From: Polymyxa betae
Lineage: Eukaryota > Endomyxa > Phytomyxea > Plasmodiophorida > Plasmodiophoridae
Direction of reading: 5' to 3'
Length of the DNA: 64,000 bases
NCBI GenBank assembly: GCA_003693705.1
Contig: RBZT01000703.1
Span: 1-64,000 of the forward strand
Both the position numbers and the translations under genes were made by a program. Positions 1-11,489 of the stretch are shown here, piece by piece (the stretch's first letter is position 1; the number at the start of each line of letters is the position of its first letter). A model generated the notes under the pieces. The model was not told the DNA's origin, ran no database searches, and saw only the letters and a list, made by a program, of their open reading frames with translations.

Positions 1-2
1 TC

Positions 3-2772
3 ATTAAACAAATTGACCCGTCATTTAATAAAAAGGCTCAAAAGGCACAAAACGTGACCACAGATATCAAAGAAACTGTTGAACAGATCGCTGATCAGTT
101 TGAAGCCATTTTCGATCAAAAAGACGTAACACCTGATGAATACGAACAGCAAAAACTTCATGAAAATCTGGCATATTTGTCGCAGGGAATACACAGAGAG
201 CCAATGGCCCCAATTACTAAGAGCCAATTACTAAGAAAGAGATACGACAGGCGTTGAAAAGCGCAAATAACCGATCTGCACCAGGTCCGAATAGAATCTC
301 GAACAGAATTTTAAAAACTGTTTGCCAGAACGAATCCTTCTTCCAACTCTTGCACAATGCGATTAATCATCAGATTTTAGAAATAGGAACATATCCGAAA
401 GATCTCAAAACGGCCCGTATCGTCGCCTTGCCGAAACCCAAACCGGGAGAATTCCGACCGATTAGTCTATTAGACAGCATATCAAAGCTTACCGAGTACA
501 TAATACAGAATCGAATCAGAAATATCATCCAGCATAAACTTCCTCGCAATCAGTTTGGCTGCCGAACTGGTCATTCAACATCGCATGCTCTCATATGTTT
601 AATGCATTACTGTGGCACGAGTGCGGCCAACAATGAACAATTTGGATGCATTTTCTTTGATTTCACGAAAGCATATGATCGAGTCCCGAAACATATTTTA
701 GTTCAAAAAATGATCAATTTGGGAATTCCACCTCAATTAATCATGATTATCTATGATTGGTTAAGCGATAGAATATTCACAGTAGCACACAAAGGCTATA
801 CAACTAAAATCAGGCAGCAACAAAATGGAATCCCTCAAGGATCCAGCTTAAGCGTTTTACTGTGGCTAATTTTTGTCTATGACATGCCTCTTCCAGAAAG
901 CAACTCCAATATTTACGTAGATGATACAGTAGGCTGGGTCTCAGCGACTACAAAAGACGAAGTTACAAATGGATTAAAACTGCAGTTAGAAGGCATGGAA
1001 TCTTGGTGCCATCGAAACAAAATTAAGATAAACACAGATAAAACATTCGTACTATTCAATGAAAGTCATCCATCAGATAAAGTCACAACATCCACAAATA
1101 CAATCAAAACTGCGGAATCGATCAAATATTTGGGGGCCGAACTGATTGCAAACAAGGTCCAGTCACACTCCACATTTCAAATAACGTTACACAAACCTGC
1201 ACAAGAAATTATGAAACGATGTGCAGCGCTCAAAGCGTTGCGCAAATACCGCATTAGCCAAAAGATTTTTCAACAATTATGTCACTCTTTCATAGGAGGC
1301 AAACTCAACTATTACACAACATGGATTGGGGCTGAAATGCACAATACAGCCATTATGAAGCCCTTACAATCTGCTTTAATGAATACATGAGAACGTATAC
1401 TGGCTGCTTGAAATCAACTCCCATATCCCTACTGCATTCAATGTCCAAATTCCCTCTATTAACCGATAAAATCAGAACAGACACAACCATGGCGATTCTT
1501 ACAGCCATTTCGCGTAGCAATTTGATAGAGAAAGATTTCGAAATTTGGGACGGTTATGGAGAGAACTGGACCCCGTTTGGAATAGCTCAAGCCGCTTTTG
1601 ATTATCGCATCCCTAAACAATACATCGAAAACGGACAGATACACATTCATACACAGGAGATCATTCCCACAATATTACTCGAAGATATGAGTCAATGCAT
1701 CTTTCATTTGAGTACAAAGGAAGAAGCTCTGAGCAAATACAAAGCTGGAACATTAATTCCAGAATGCGACGGAATAATCCTCTGGACAGATGGTAGTCTA
1801 ACTAGAGACGAAGATACAGATGAGATATATTGCGGTGCAGCTTATAAAGCGCGATGGATTATACCACAAGATATTCTGTATGGCCCGGATTTCCCAACAG
1901 GGTCCACAAACCTCATAACTCACACTATCGACCCGGAAACCAATAAAGTTACTTCCTCAATCGAGGTCTGTGAGAGAATTCTCATCCCAGACGCTACATC
2001 AAGCTATGAGACAGAAATCATTGCCCTCCAGTATGGAATCGCAAACGTTTACAAACGGCTACGGCCGAAGAATCAGAAAATTCACATCTTTAGCGACTCT
2101 CTATCGTGTTTACAACAGCTTTCAACACTCCCATATAAACGACAATATGTCCACTCAGTTGTTAAAGACTGTGCAAAGAATCTTGCCAAACTCTGTGGAA
2201 CTGCACTTCGTTCCTAGTCATACAGAGCCGGCGATCCCGGAAAGCAACACTATCGACGAATTAGCAAAGGAGGCCGCACAATCTGGGGACCCAACCCAAC
2301 ACGATCCTTTACTAAGCTCATATCGTTTATATTTGAAGAAACATACCCGAGCTAGACTACAGAGATGCCTCGAGACAAATGTTAAATTGAGTCAATTTAA
2401 TGATTATCCACAGACATCTCCATTCATGATCGATAAATATCTTGTGCAAACACGACCCCAGAGAATATTTATAAAAAAATTCAACACAACAGACCTCTAT
2501 TAAATAGAGCACGTACTGGTCACACCAGATGTAAAGCCCATCTAAAGAATTTGGGCATTGAAACAGACGATAAATGGCGATTCTGCTTAAACAAGCGCGA
2601 AACACTCGAGCACCTATTAATCAAATGCTCAAAACTGAAACGCTCGCTATCTAAGCATCGAGCAAAATACAAAGCAGCTAAAATACAAAACTTTAACGAC
2701 GCTCTATGGACACATAGCAAAATAATGGCGAAATTTTTGCGCAAAACAACGAAAGCTGGCTGTGAGATATAA
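3..2772 (+). pseudogene. Retrotransposon ORF2 (RT plus RNase H), broken by four frame lesions
   Basis: RT motifs are present in order: a fingers motif with SAPGPN near 280, FFDFTKAYDRV near 655, GIPQGSSLS near 830, and the catalytic YVDD near 916. RNase H starts with LWTDGS near 1780, continues with an SYETEI-like segment near 2000 and FSDS near 2092, and ends with VPSHTE near 2210. A C-terminal knuckle (FCLNKRETLEHLL) lies near 2580; the residue aligned with its first Cys is Trp. The frame moves at about 224 (a 14-bp tandem duplication), about 1377 (one base lost), about 2168 (one base gained) and about 2499 (one base lost). Each junction joins two stretches of RT-like protein, so these are lesions and not introns. 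The copy is dead but fairly recent. Confidence 0.9.
210..237 (+). repeat. 14-bp tandem duplication inside the RT gene
   Basis: The unit ccaattactaagag occupies 210-223 and is repeated with one mismatch at 224-237. Removing one copy restores a continuous RT reading frame across the point where the frame breaks, so the duplication is the direct cause of that frameshift. Confidence 0.9.
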
Positions 2773-3059
2773 CCGCGATTATACTGAAAGCTGGGAAACC
2801 AGCAGGGGATCTCGACAGCCTTTTGAAGGTACAGGGTTCAACTCCCTGTAGGATTGGGCCAACAGGTGGCTGCCTTCACTGTCAAAGTCTCTAAGTCCTC
2901 TGTAGGGCTGAAATACGATTATCATTCATGGGCTGAATTATCTCCGAAAATACTAAGTAGGAGAACCTGGACCTCGGTTCAGGCCCCGCACTAGGGTTAT
3001 TGTGCCGCCCACTCTGCCGAAAGGTGCGAACAAATAGTGCAATCCAATCCAATCCAATC
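2773..3059 (+). other. Retrotransposon 3' UTR and tail
   Basis: Non-coding DNA follows the last ORF2 fragment. It contains a hairpin at about 2831-2847 with a 5-bp stem (CAGGG/CCCTG) and a 7-base loop, the shape of a tRNA T arm. It ends in four tandem AATCC units. The part from 2930 aligns by eye to the element end at 62537-62695 on the other strand. Confidence 0.75.
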
Positions 3060-4560
3060 CGTGACAGCAGTGTGAGCTAATTCCGTGAGGTATTTCACCA
3101 AATAGCTGAGTACATGGTTAACATCGACTATTGATTCATCTACCGGTAGTTCAACACTCTCTTGATTTAATATATCATCACTCCAACCTGTTCTGATCCA
3201 TAAAATATGGCAATTTACTGTGTTCGCATTCTTTCATCTTGTCATGAGAGAATTCTGCTCAATGTCTGTAAGCAAGTTGTTTGGCTTCTTGAAGTTTATA
3301 AAAGTCACTTGCTCACTGTTGGAGTTGACAGACTCCGTGCGATCGCGTGCTATCGATCGGTAAGACATGAGGTTAGGCCCCATCTAACGCATGCTCTCAT
3401 GGCAGTAGGGCTATCTTGACGCTTTCCCCGACTCTGTTACGTTACCAAGTAGAACCTCAAGTTCTAACACTCACAACGCACATTTTCAATCGTTAGTGCT
3501 CATCCTTTCCATTATTAATTCGGAATCGAATGCAGATTTCACCCTCAGCCTTTAGCGTCTTGGGCTCGGCTGCAATGATAAATGTCGGCGCTGCCTGGGC
3601 GGTATCGCCTGACGCCGTTCAGTATACAAAAGTTAACGAATGAAAACAAAAGGGATTGATCGGTAAATGAGAATAAGTCGCCAACATTGGCAATTGATGA
3701 TGTTGTTGGGATACTCACTTCTAGTCCAAGGAAAATCCCATTCATGTTGCATGTAAGAAGATGCTTGCTAATTGAAGATTGGATTTCCATGTTTTCCTAT
3801 TGCACCACTAAGAGTCTGAGTTTCTATTTCCAATATTAACATTGCAATCATGTTATCAGATGGGTCCAAGACGTAACAACCTATAACAATCAATGGCGCA
3901 GCTGCGAATGTTAAAGCGATCAGTTCTAAGGTTAGATTAAGAACAATGTTAATCAGCTCTGACATACTAACGTCATTCCCAGATTGTTTCTCTATCTTGC
4001 TATTGCCATTTACTTGACGTCATGACGTGTGAGCATGAGAGCGCTGTTCGCTATTGCCATTTACACTGTCAGTTTAAGATTTCATGAATTACTGCCACAG
4101 AATGGCTTACATGACGAATATTGGTTTAGGCCATGACTTTTAGTCTACCAAGACCAAATTGAAACACACATCAGTACCCTCGTTTACCTGAAATGTTTCA
4201 AATGAAATGATATCGTGAGCTGTTAGCTATCAAAACCGGGTTTCAGATCGAGTATGGCACTATCGCTATGGATGCAGCCGTTTAGTCTCGTTGCAACCAA
4301 AGGTTAGTTATGGAAGGTGTATCTATGCATCAGAACTTTCAAAGTTTATACAATATGTACATGATTTCCTGAACACACCAAAAACATTTCTGTCATAATA
4401 GAAATTTTGCGTCGACAAGGAACTGGTCTGTATAGTATTTCTGAGATGTATTTTAGTATCGATATATGAGTTCTTTCGTAAAATTATGGATGCAGAGACG
4501 TTCATTCATTCCTCGACTACGATTCATATTTTGGCATGAAGCAGAATGAACTTGATATAT
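3060..4560. other. Intergenic region with no convincing gene
   Basis: No recognisable domain was found on either strand. It holds a 15-bp direct repeat (gctattgccatttac at 3999-4013 and 4050-4064) with a CRE-like TGACGTCA beside the first copy. A short membrane-like ORF at 3768-3965 is listed separately. Confidence 0.5.
3768..3965 (-). CDS. Possible small membrane protein, 65 aa
   Basis: The ORF has an N-terminal hydrophobic stretch of about 25 residues (LELIALTFAAAPLIVIGCYV). Good donor and acceptor motifs lie downstream, so it could be the first exon of a longer gene reaching to about 3545, but I could not close a convincing model. No family was recognised. It may be chance. Confidence 0.25.
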   Translation of the reverse strand: MSELINIVLNLTLELIALTFAAAPLIVIGCYVLDPSDNMIAMLILEIETQTLSGAIGKHGNPIFN

Positions 4561-5709
4561 TTAATAGCGACATGGATCCATGGTGATGACGAATTCCTTC
4601 ATTCTTTCGGGAAATAATTCGGACTCAGAACAGTCCAAAACGGGAAAGTTACATAACTGGGATGAAATGACGTCGTCCAAAACATCAACAAGAAAGTCAA
4701 AAACAATCTGAGCTCTGTGAGCGATCGGGCGATCGAGACTTATCTTCAGGTAGATGCGGCATTGTCTGTAGAGACGGTCATGAAAATAAGAGTTTTTGTA
4801 AACGACTCCGTTAATGATTTCATAAAATCCTTGTAAAATGTAGAAAGCTTCGCCGATTAGTTCTGTTCGCTTGTAAAAAAGTGCCCGCAGGCGAAGTTTA
4901 GCAATCTCATATGTGATCACAGCTTTGGAAAACTGGGATGTTAGCATCCACAATTTGTCCCAGAGAATCGTGTCAGAGAAGTGGAGCCTTCGGCGGGCGC
5001 GCTCTGCATCAACACCATCCTGCAAATATTGAAGTGCGAACTCGAAAATTTCAATATAATGAGAAAGCGCAATCTTCTGAAGAGCGATACCAGTCACCCG
5101 AAAGCCTTTCTCTTTGAAGAAATATTTCAAAACATCATATTGTTCGTAACGTCCACAGATCTGGCTGACAGTACGTTCCATTTCTTTCTGAGTAATGTGA
5201 GGATATCTGGGATCTTCCCATAATGGATCTGCTGGAAGTTTGCTCACGAAATCGCGAGGACCGAATTGGATTCCGACAGGGAATTTCACCGTATCATGTG
5301 ATGGAAATAGAGGAAATATATCATCACAAAGATCACGAACTAATTGGAGCTTTTCGCTCAAATGTAGATTCGAATAGATCGTATTGGTTAGTATTTCCGA
5401 TCTTCTTTGTGACCAACCATCACCATGATACTGGTCCTCATCATCTGAGTCGTCAACCTCATAACAAACAGGCCGACAACCTGAATTCATTAGAAGAGTG
5501 GGACTACATGCCAGCACGTATTTCTTGAAGAAATCGAAATGTTTCGTGCTAAGAGCTTGGTTGGCAACAGAGCTGTAATAAATCATTCCACCAAATTTCT
5601 GATGAATTAGCTCAATAAGCTCGCAATCACCACGTTCAGCAGCTTGCAAGAAGATCCGTTCAGCAGCCAGGATCTCATACTGTTGGAGGTCAACACCATC
5701 AGGGAACAT
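4561..5709 (-). CDS. Orphan 382-aa protein, possibly ankyrin-like
   Basis: This is a single long exon with no recognisable family. The N-terminus (AAERGDCELIELIHQKFGG) has the helix-turn-helix spacing of a degenerate ankyrin repeat. An acidic patch (DDSDDEDQ) lies near residue 90, and the rest looks helical with many aromatic residues. There is no signal peptide or membrane segment. The ORF is far too long to be chance at this base composition. It is most likely a lineage-specific cytoplasmic protein, and the function is unknown. Confidence 0.6.
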   Translation of the reverse strand: MFPDGVDLQQYEILAAERIFLQAAERGDCELIELIHQKFGGMIYYSSVANQALSTKHFDFFKKYVLACSPTLLMNSGCRPVCYEVDDSDDEDQYHGDGWSQRRSEILTNTIYSNLHLSEKLQLVRDLCDDIFPLFPSHDTVKFPVGIQFGPRDFVSKLPADPLWEDPRYPHITQKEMERTVSQICGRYEQYDVLKYFFKEKGFRVTGIALQKIALSHYIEIFEFALQYLQDGVDAERARRRLHFSDTILWDKLWMLTSQFSKAVITYEIAKLRLRALFYKRTELIGEAFYILQGFYEIINGVVYKNSYFHDRLYRQCRIYLKISLDRPIAHRAQIVFDFLVDVLDDVISSQLCNFPVLDCSESELFPERMKEFVITMDPCRY

Positions 5710-5942
5710 GCACTACCGGTAGTCCAAAGAATCAGCACGATAGCACAGATTACAACATTTACTCCGGTAGCAAATGATGTTCATGATATGAAGCGAAATG
5801 GCGCAAAAGTCACTCTTGAATTATAGAGGTCAAATGATGCGGAGGAAAATACCGTCACGCATGATATTTTGCGGATATAGGGAATTGAGTAATAGCGGAT
5901 GAAATGCGCGGGAGGCCCGAAGCTTCCTTCAATGGTTGCAGT

Positions 5943-6377
5943 TCAAAATGTCGGTTCCCCAGGTACGGTAGTAGCCGGTGCTGGCGCTCGTTGCTCAGTA
6001 AAATGGCGTTGGCCCAGAAATGTGAGGCGGAGCTGCTCGATCAGGTTCATCCTGCTCTGAAGACATTTTCGAAATCGATAAAAAAACGCATCTCGAGTCG
6101 AAATAGGCAACGTGTTTTGTAATTCGATCGAAACTTTTACTGGATGATTACTGGGGACCCCCAAATTATCCATCGAAAATGTTGGAATCTCCTTCGACAA
6201 GTTCAGCAGCGCTTCAAGAGTAAGTTTAGAAGGAGAATCGGTAGAGTCAGCAAATAGTTTTTTTGCGTCGTCGATGTACGTCCGATCAGAGCGGCCTGAG
6301 GGCGTTCGAGAGTAAGCTTGCCCCAAACATCCGACATATTTAAACTTCTTAAATGTTTTCACTGGTAAAAACAGCAA
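5943..6377 (-). CDS. Hypothetical protein, 144 aa
   Basis: The ORF has an ATG start and a basic, Ser/Thr-rich composition. No family, signal peptide or membrane segment was seen. It lies 233 bp upstream of the 382-aa orphan on the same strand and could be an exon or a separate small gene. The evidence is length only. Confidence 0.3.
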   Translation of the reverse strand: MLFLPVKTFKKFKYVGCLGQAYSRTPSGRSDRTYIDDAKKLFADSTDSPSKLTLEALLNLSKEIPTFSMDNLGVPSNHPVKVSIELQNTLPISTRDAFFYRFRKCLQSRMNLIEQLRLTFLGQRHFTEQRAPAPATTVPGEPTF

Positions 6378-7584
6378 ATGAAAGCAACTTGTTGAGTGTG
6401 GTCAAAAATTGATCTATAACAAGCATCGGTTTCCGGCATTTCGCCATTAAACTGGCTGTCGATTATATAGAAATACACACCATTTAAGACGCAAAGAGAA
6501 CGAATCGATCCAGTAGAAACGGATCCAAAGGAATCTCGCTGTTCATCTGTGCAGATTAGAGGGTGCTTTCAGAGAAATCTTCAATCTGGTATATCATCTT
6601 TTTAATGGCTTAATGCTTATACTGTAGTGTATGATGTGACAATAGGTGGGTCACTGAGACTTATGAAGACCCTGAAACAGTTAGTTACTTTCATCGACAA
6701 TGTCATATCATGTAACGTGCGCTGATGCAGAATGCGTTTCAACTCTGTAACAGTTGCAATTACAGTGTAATTGCAACTGATAATAATCCTCCAGGTGTTT
6801 TATGTATATTCCTGATCTGTTTAAAAAATTCAGCGCAAGATCTCGGCAGCTGTTGCATGGATCCAAATATCGCATCTCCTCCACTCAGGATCCGCGCAGA
6901 CATCCCACAATGATGCAAAACCAAGAAAAATTGCTAAGACGTTATTCATTGCAGATTCAGACTATGAACCTGACTAACGAAAGTGATATTCCCTCTTGCC
7001 AAAGAACCTTGATGCTAAAATCCCATTCCTACGCGAACAGGCGGTGATAAAAAATGTAATCATCTTGCAATATAGTGATGGAGATGTATCGCAGCTCGTA
7101 CATCCCAAAGCTCAATTCCACGATTTTTCCGGTTTCCCTTTCTGGGTAACTGAGAGCTTGTGACGATGAGAAAACTTACGACAACGAGAGGACAGAGCGC
7201 CCGTGGTCCGCCTCATTTGAGCCTGAAAAGTTGAAGGTCTATGATCGTCATGCATTCGTCCTTTTCTGATCTGTATCGTCTGCTGACAATCACTATGAAA
7301 TATAACCGCGAAATCCTCTAACTTGGAGACAATCTGAGCAAACTAACCCGAATCACTCAAAATTATGCTCTGCGTCACATAGAAAGGGGGAATTGCAAGG
7401 AAGTTCGAGTTTAATATCAACCGAACAGGACAGTGAGGTTAACAGTAAGATTTTGGCAATATGATCGTGATAAGAGTAGTGGAATAGAACGGATTTTGAA
7501 ACATGAAGTTAAGAATATATCGTGATCAAAAAGAAAGAGTTCTTGGAGAAAGGATTCTTTGGTTCCGACGAACATTAATTTCGT
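6378..7584. other. Intergenic region with a perfect 13-bp inverted repeat
   Basis: No gene was recognised. At 6751-6779 there is a perfect inverted repeat with 13-bp arms (cagttgcaattac and its complement) and a 3-base spacer. Confidence 0.5.
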
Positions 7585-9448
7585 CTAATAGAAAACGGAA
7601 CTGTACAGATCCGGGTCCAGAATCCGCGGGGATGCAATCCCAAAACCAACAATTCCCAGCAAATAGGCAAATGCGATCAAAAAGCGTCGGGATCGGTTTG
7701 AATCCGAGATCCACGACAGGTCCGGGAATCCCATAACGTTGCAGAACGCATGCACCACAAAACATGAGAGGAAATTGCCTACAGAGCATATCAGGCAGGA
7801 TAAATAGAGAGAGAAGTCCAAAGGAGCAAATATTAGCAGGGCCCAGCGAATTTGATTAAGATTTGAAGAGCGAAACTGGAAAATTTACAAACCAGAAATT
7901 CCGTTGAATACGTTTGTTGTCTTGAGTGAGCCAAATACGCAAAGAACGTTTCAAGTATACAAACGAACAGCAAACGAAATACCTGTCCGAAAGAAAACCA
8001 GGCTAGCAAAGACGCCGAAGACGCAGGTGTACGATAGCTGGAACAGTACGACCAGCAATGCTGTACGTAATGACATGCCTACAGGTTGACCTCAGTCCTG
8101 GAGGTGATGTTGACGTATGAAACGAACGACAGCACCTTGCACATGTATCAGATCCAGAATATGGTGCAGATGCGCTACATAGCAACACACACGGGTCAAT
8201 ACGAAGGGTTCGCCCATGAACAAGGAAACATACAGATTCCGAATATAGCTGGAGGAATCAAGGAGGATGCCAGGAGCCCCCAACCAGTACCGAACATCAG
8301 ACTGCACATACAGGAGCGAAACACCTGATAGGCACCATGCAAATCAGCAGCAACTCTCACTGGATATAGGGAAGATAAAATGAAAATTCGGTAAACAGTT
8401 GCATAACATGTTTAGCCAAAAACAGCTACGTAACGGGTCATGAAAGAGGGAGCGATTCGTTCTCGGAAAGAACTATGCAGAAGCAGAAATTTTGCAGATG
8501 CGAAAGCTTTACCATCAAACAAATAAACAGCCTTAGAAAAACATAAAGCGAAGTTCACTGTTAGACAATGCAAGAATAGTAAAAAGGCCTGTAAATAGAT
8601 TGTCAAAAGTCGTCAGGCTAGATAATTACCCATTCTTCAGCAAATGGGCCAACAATAATTGCCCTCAAATTGTGAATTTTCTTAGATGACGAGGTCAGAT
8701 CAGCGACCAGGCACGAACACCATTTCCGAAACGATGGGTACTCGAGATACTCCTGAGCAAAGGTTCAATGGCTGAGATGTTAGTTTTGAAGGTAATCAGT
8801 ACCTGGACTAACGGTCCAAAGAATAGCAGCATTGTTAACAGCAATGATAACAATGGAGATAGCAGCCAGGATGCAGGCGAGAGGTTGTTGGGAAGTCCAA
8901 GCCATGAAAGTATCCCGGGCTCTGTAATGGAGAATTAGCATGCTATTGAACTTATGTGAGGTATCGGACAGCTGATAAACGAAACAGCAAGAGAAAACCC
9001 TTTAAAAATCGGATTAACATTCTAAGCAGGGGATCCAAGAAAATGAGCTTCGATCAACTTTGGGGAAACCGAGACCCGGTCGAGCATTCAACAAGATCAT
9101 TTAGGAAAATACTCGAAATTCAGAAAAAGCGTTATCTTGAATCAATAAAGTGACGTTGTAAGACATCATGGCCTTGAAGTTGGGCAAAACTTAAAGCTTA
9201 AAACAATACCAACCTCGTTGATGTTCTGTAGCACAGGCAACCAGGGCCAGAGGCGACAGAAACGAGACGGTCAGAACAGCGGCGATGCGTCGGCGAATGA
9301 CATCAGGCCGATCCCTGGGGCCTCTACCGAACACGTACAGGGACGCCACGAAGACGAATGCCAGGAAGAGGTTTAGCCCGAATCCCACCGTTCGAGAGCA
9401 TCGCTCTCCCAATAACATATCTGGATAGACACGCACCAAAACCCGCAC
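7585..9448 (-). CDS. RCE1: CAAX prenyl protease 2 (RCE1), 7 exons
   Basis: RCE1 removes the -AAX tripeptide from prenylated CAAX proteins such as Ras and Rho in the ER membrane. Exons on the minus strand are 9448-9214, 8921-8803, 8752-8630, 8324-8234, 8174-8136, 8060-7983 and 7778-7585. All junctions are GT-AG with matching phases and give 292 aa, near the family length of about 300-330. The glutamate motif is GPFAEEWVFRSC, split by an intron. The first catalytic histidine is in SHLHHILD and the second in VVHAFCNVMGFP. The family signatures RDRPDVIRRR and LLTMLLFFGPLVQ are also present. Several hydrophobic segments fit a polytopic membrane enzyme. It appears intact. Confidence 0.93.
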
Positions 9449-10086
9449 AGAACCGCCTTAATCGATCAATTTAAGATCTGCAGGCGACATTATAGTCACA
9501 TCTGGGGTTGGATACGGTGCCCACCATAGCTGATTATAAAATATTATAAGAATGAGAGTGAGAGAAGCATCAAACTTCTTTCAATTTTAATAAAACGAAA
9601 AGGCGAACCAAATAGTGCGATACAGTCACGCATAATTTTTAGTCAACGGACGCACTTTGTTTACTTGAAACAGTGACAAGGTGCGTGAGCATGCCAGCAG
9701 GTCCCATAATGGATACCGATGTTGCATTAAGCATATAAGGATTGCGCAACGCCGATCTCTGGTTATCCTTGCACAGGAGGCAATATCGCATCAAATGAGG
9801 TGTAAACCGATGAGCGATTTTTGCTAATTGAAAACTATTCCGAACCCCCAGTTCGGCCACCTCTGCTTGCAAGTGGCCAACTGAATTTCTGGACCCATCT
9901 TGGTTGCTATCCATACCAGCCAAATCCATCTCATAATCAATACGAATTCTTCAACCTATCTGTAATGTTACATCTTCCCTCAATCAAGGGAGGCGCTGTG
10001 ATGAGAGCAGTGTGCGCAGCCTTCTCTATGCTCATAGATCGATGGCTTTATGTTAAGGATATGAGGGTGGATGTCAGTTTGAAGAG
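9449..10086. other. Intergenic region between RCE1 and the GST gene
   Basis: The only ORF of note is a 96-aa minus-strand frame at 9639-9929 with no family resemblance. The first part should contain the RCE1 promoter and the last part the GST promoter. I see no clear element. Confidence 0.35.
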
Positions 10087-10955
10087 ATGACGCCGACGAT
10101 CACTTTTTACTATGACGTAATCAGCCCATATTCGTTCCTGGCGTTCCGGCAGCTAGAGCTCCTGCAGAAGCAATGGCCAAACGTCGTCGTCGAATATCGC
10201 CCTGTGCAGATTTTCTTTATAGTAAAGGTTGCTTCGTTTATAATGAAAACCTCTTAATCTGAATTCTTATCCTTGTGCCCATTCTTTTTCGAGCCAACTT
10301 ATCCGTCGCGATATAGTTTGGAAGTTTTTATCTCGGTTTCTTAAACATTCTTATTTTTATGTGGTTCGGTTCTGTCAGCACTTTAAAACTTTTTTGGGTG
10401 TAAGTTGAATCAAACGATTTTTGATCCATCTAAAATCGTACTTCACAGTCTGCCAAAAACATTGCCCCTGGGTCGGTCGTCGCCAAGCTCAAATGGATCT
10501 TAAAAGATCTTCAGCGCGCTGCGAGCGACCTCGGAATCTCTGATCTCAAAATGCCGTCGAAATTATTTCAAACACGAACAGCTCTGCTGATTTTAACAGC
10601 GCTTCGTAACAATCCGTTCTATCTTATCAAGGCTACATCTAGAATCTACGACGCCATCTTTATCAACGCCCAATTCAAGGATACATTTCCAGCTTTGAAA
10701 GAAATTCTTCGCGATGTCCTTCCCGCTGATGTGCTGAACAAGGCGATCGAATCAGCGCAAACGGAATCGGTTGCTGCCATGCTGCAGCAGACTAACGAAG
10801 AGGCGTTGTCAAAAGGCGCCTTCGGCCTGCCAACCCTGATAGTTCGTTCGCAGGGCGGCCCAGACGAATTCTTTTTCGGCAATGATCGATGGCATCATAT
10901 CGCTCAGGTCTTACGTCAGCCTTGGCCTGTAAATTCGATTAAATCGAATCTATAG
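10087..10955 (+). CDS. Kappa-class glutathione S-transferase / DsbA-fold oxidoreductase
   Basis: Two exons, 10087-10221 and 10449-10955, encode 213 aa; human GSTK1 has 226. The N-terminus ITFYYDVISPYSFLAF is the kappa GST / HCCA isomerase signature, in which the Ser of SPYS sits at the glutathione thiolate. The second exon has KLKWILKDLQRAA and a C-terminal GAFGLPTLIV segment with the conserved cis-Pro, followed by FFGNDR. Family members conjugate glutathione in mitochondria or peroxisomes, or isomerise 2-hydroxychromene-2-carboxylate. The substrate here cannot be told. The intron is 227 nt, long for this window. Confidence 0.88.
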
Positions 10956-11033
10956 AGCGAAATGTAAGAAAGGCTGATGTTAATAAATTAATAAGTTTTT
11001 ATTGGTCTAGCTAAGTCCAGGCCATGCGGTTAT

Positions 11034-11457
11034 TTACATTTGTTGTTGGCGAGTTTGTTGTGGCTGCTGTTGTTGAAACTCCTGCCATTGCTGGACACGA
11101 CGGCGTTGCTGCTCGTCCAGCTCTCGCTGACGCAGTTTCTGCTGCTGAATCTGGAACTCGTATTGACGGTCGATCTGCTGCTGGCGCAGATTCTGCTGCT
11201 GTTGCTGTTGTTGTTGTTGCTGGCGCAGATTCTGCTGCTGTTGCTGTTGTTGTTGTTGCTGGCGCTGTTGTTGTTGTTGCTGTTGAAGTGGTCGTGAGAC
11301 CTGCTGCTGCTGGATCTGTTGGAATGACGGTTGGCGCTGCACGCGTTGTTGCGATTCAAAGGAAATCGATGGCTGCTGCTGGTAGCGTTGCTGCTGCTGC
11401 TGTTGCTGCTGCTGTTGCTGTTGGGGTTGCCGTCGCTGCTGCTGTTGCTGCTGTGGT

Positions 11458-11489
<32 letters not shown>

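Larger units (their letters stand above)
1..3059 (+). mobile_element. Non-LTR retrotransposon, 5'-truncated by the window edge, with AATCC tail
   Basis: The order is reverse transcriptase, RNase H, a CCHC-type knuckle, a 3' UTR from about 2773, and a short tail of AATCC units at about 3041-3059. RNase H downstream of RT fits the I/Tad/R1-like group of non-LTR retrotransposons. I saw no LTR and no integrase. The left end lies outside the window, so the ORF1 and endonuclease regions cannot be judged. No target-site duplication can be checked without the 5' end. The 3' UTR from about 2930 resembles the end of a second element at 62537-62695, so the family has more than one copy here. Confidence 0.9.

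Noticed and set aside
2831-2847. Possible tRNA gene in the retrotransposon 3' UTR
   Set aside because: Only the T arm is present; no acceptor stem, D arm or anticodon arm can be drawn.
9639-9929. 96-aa minus-strand frame between RCE1 and GST
   Set aside because: No known motif or splice context; it may be chance.
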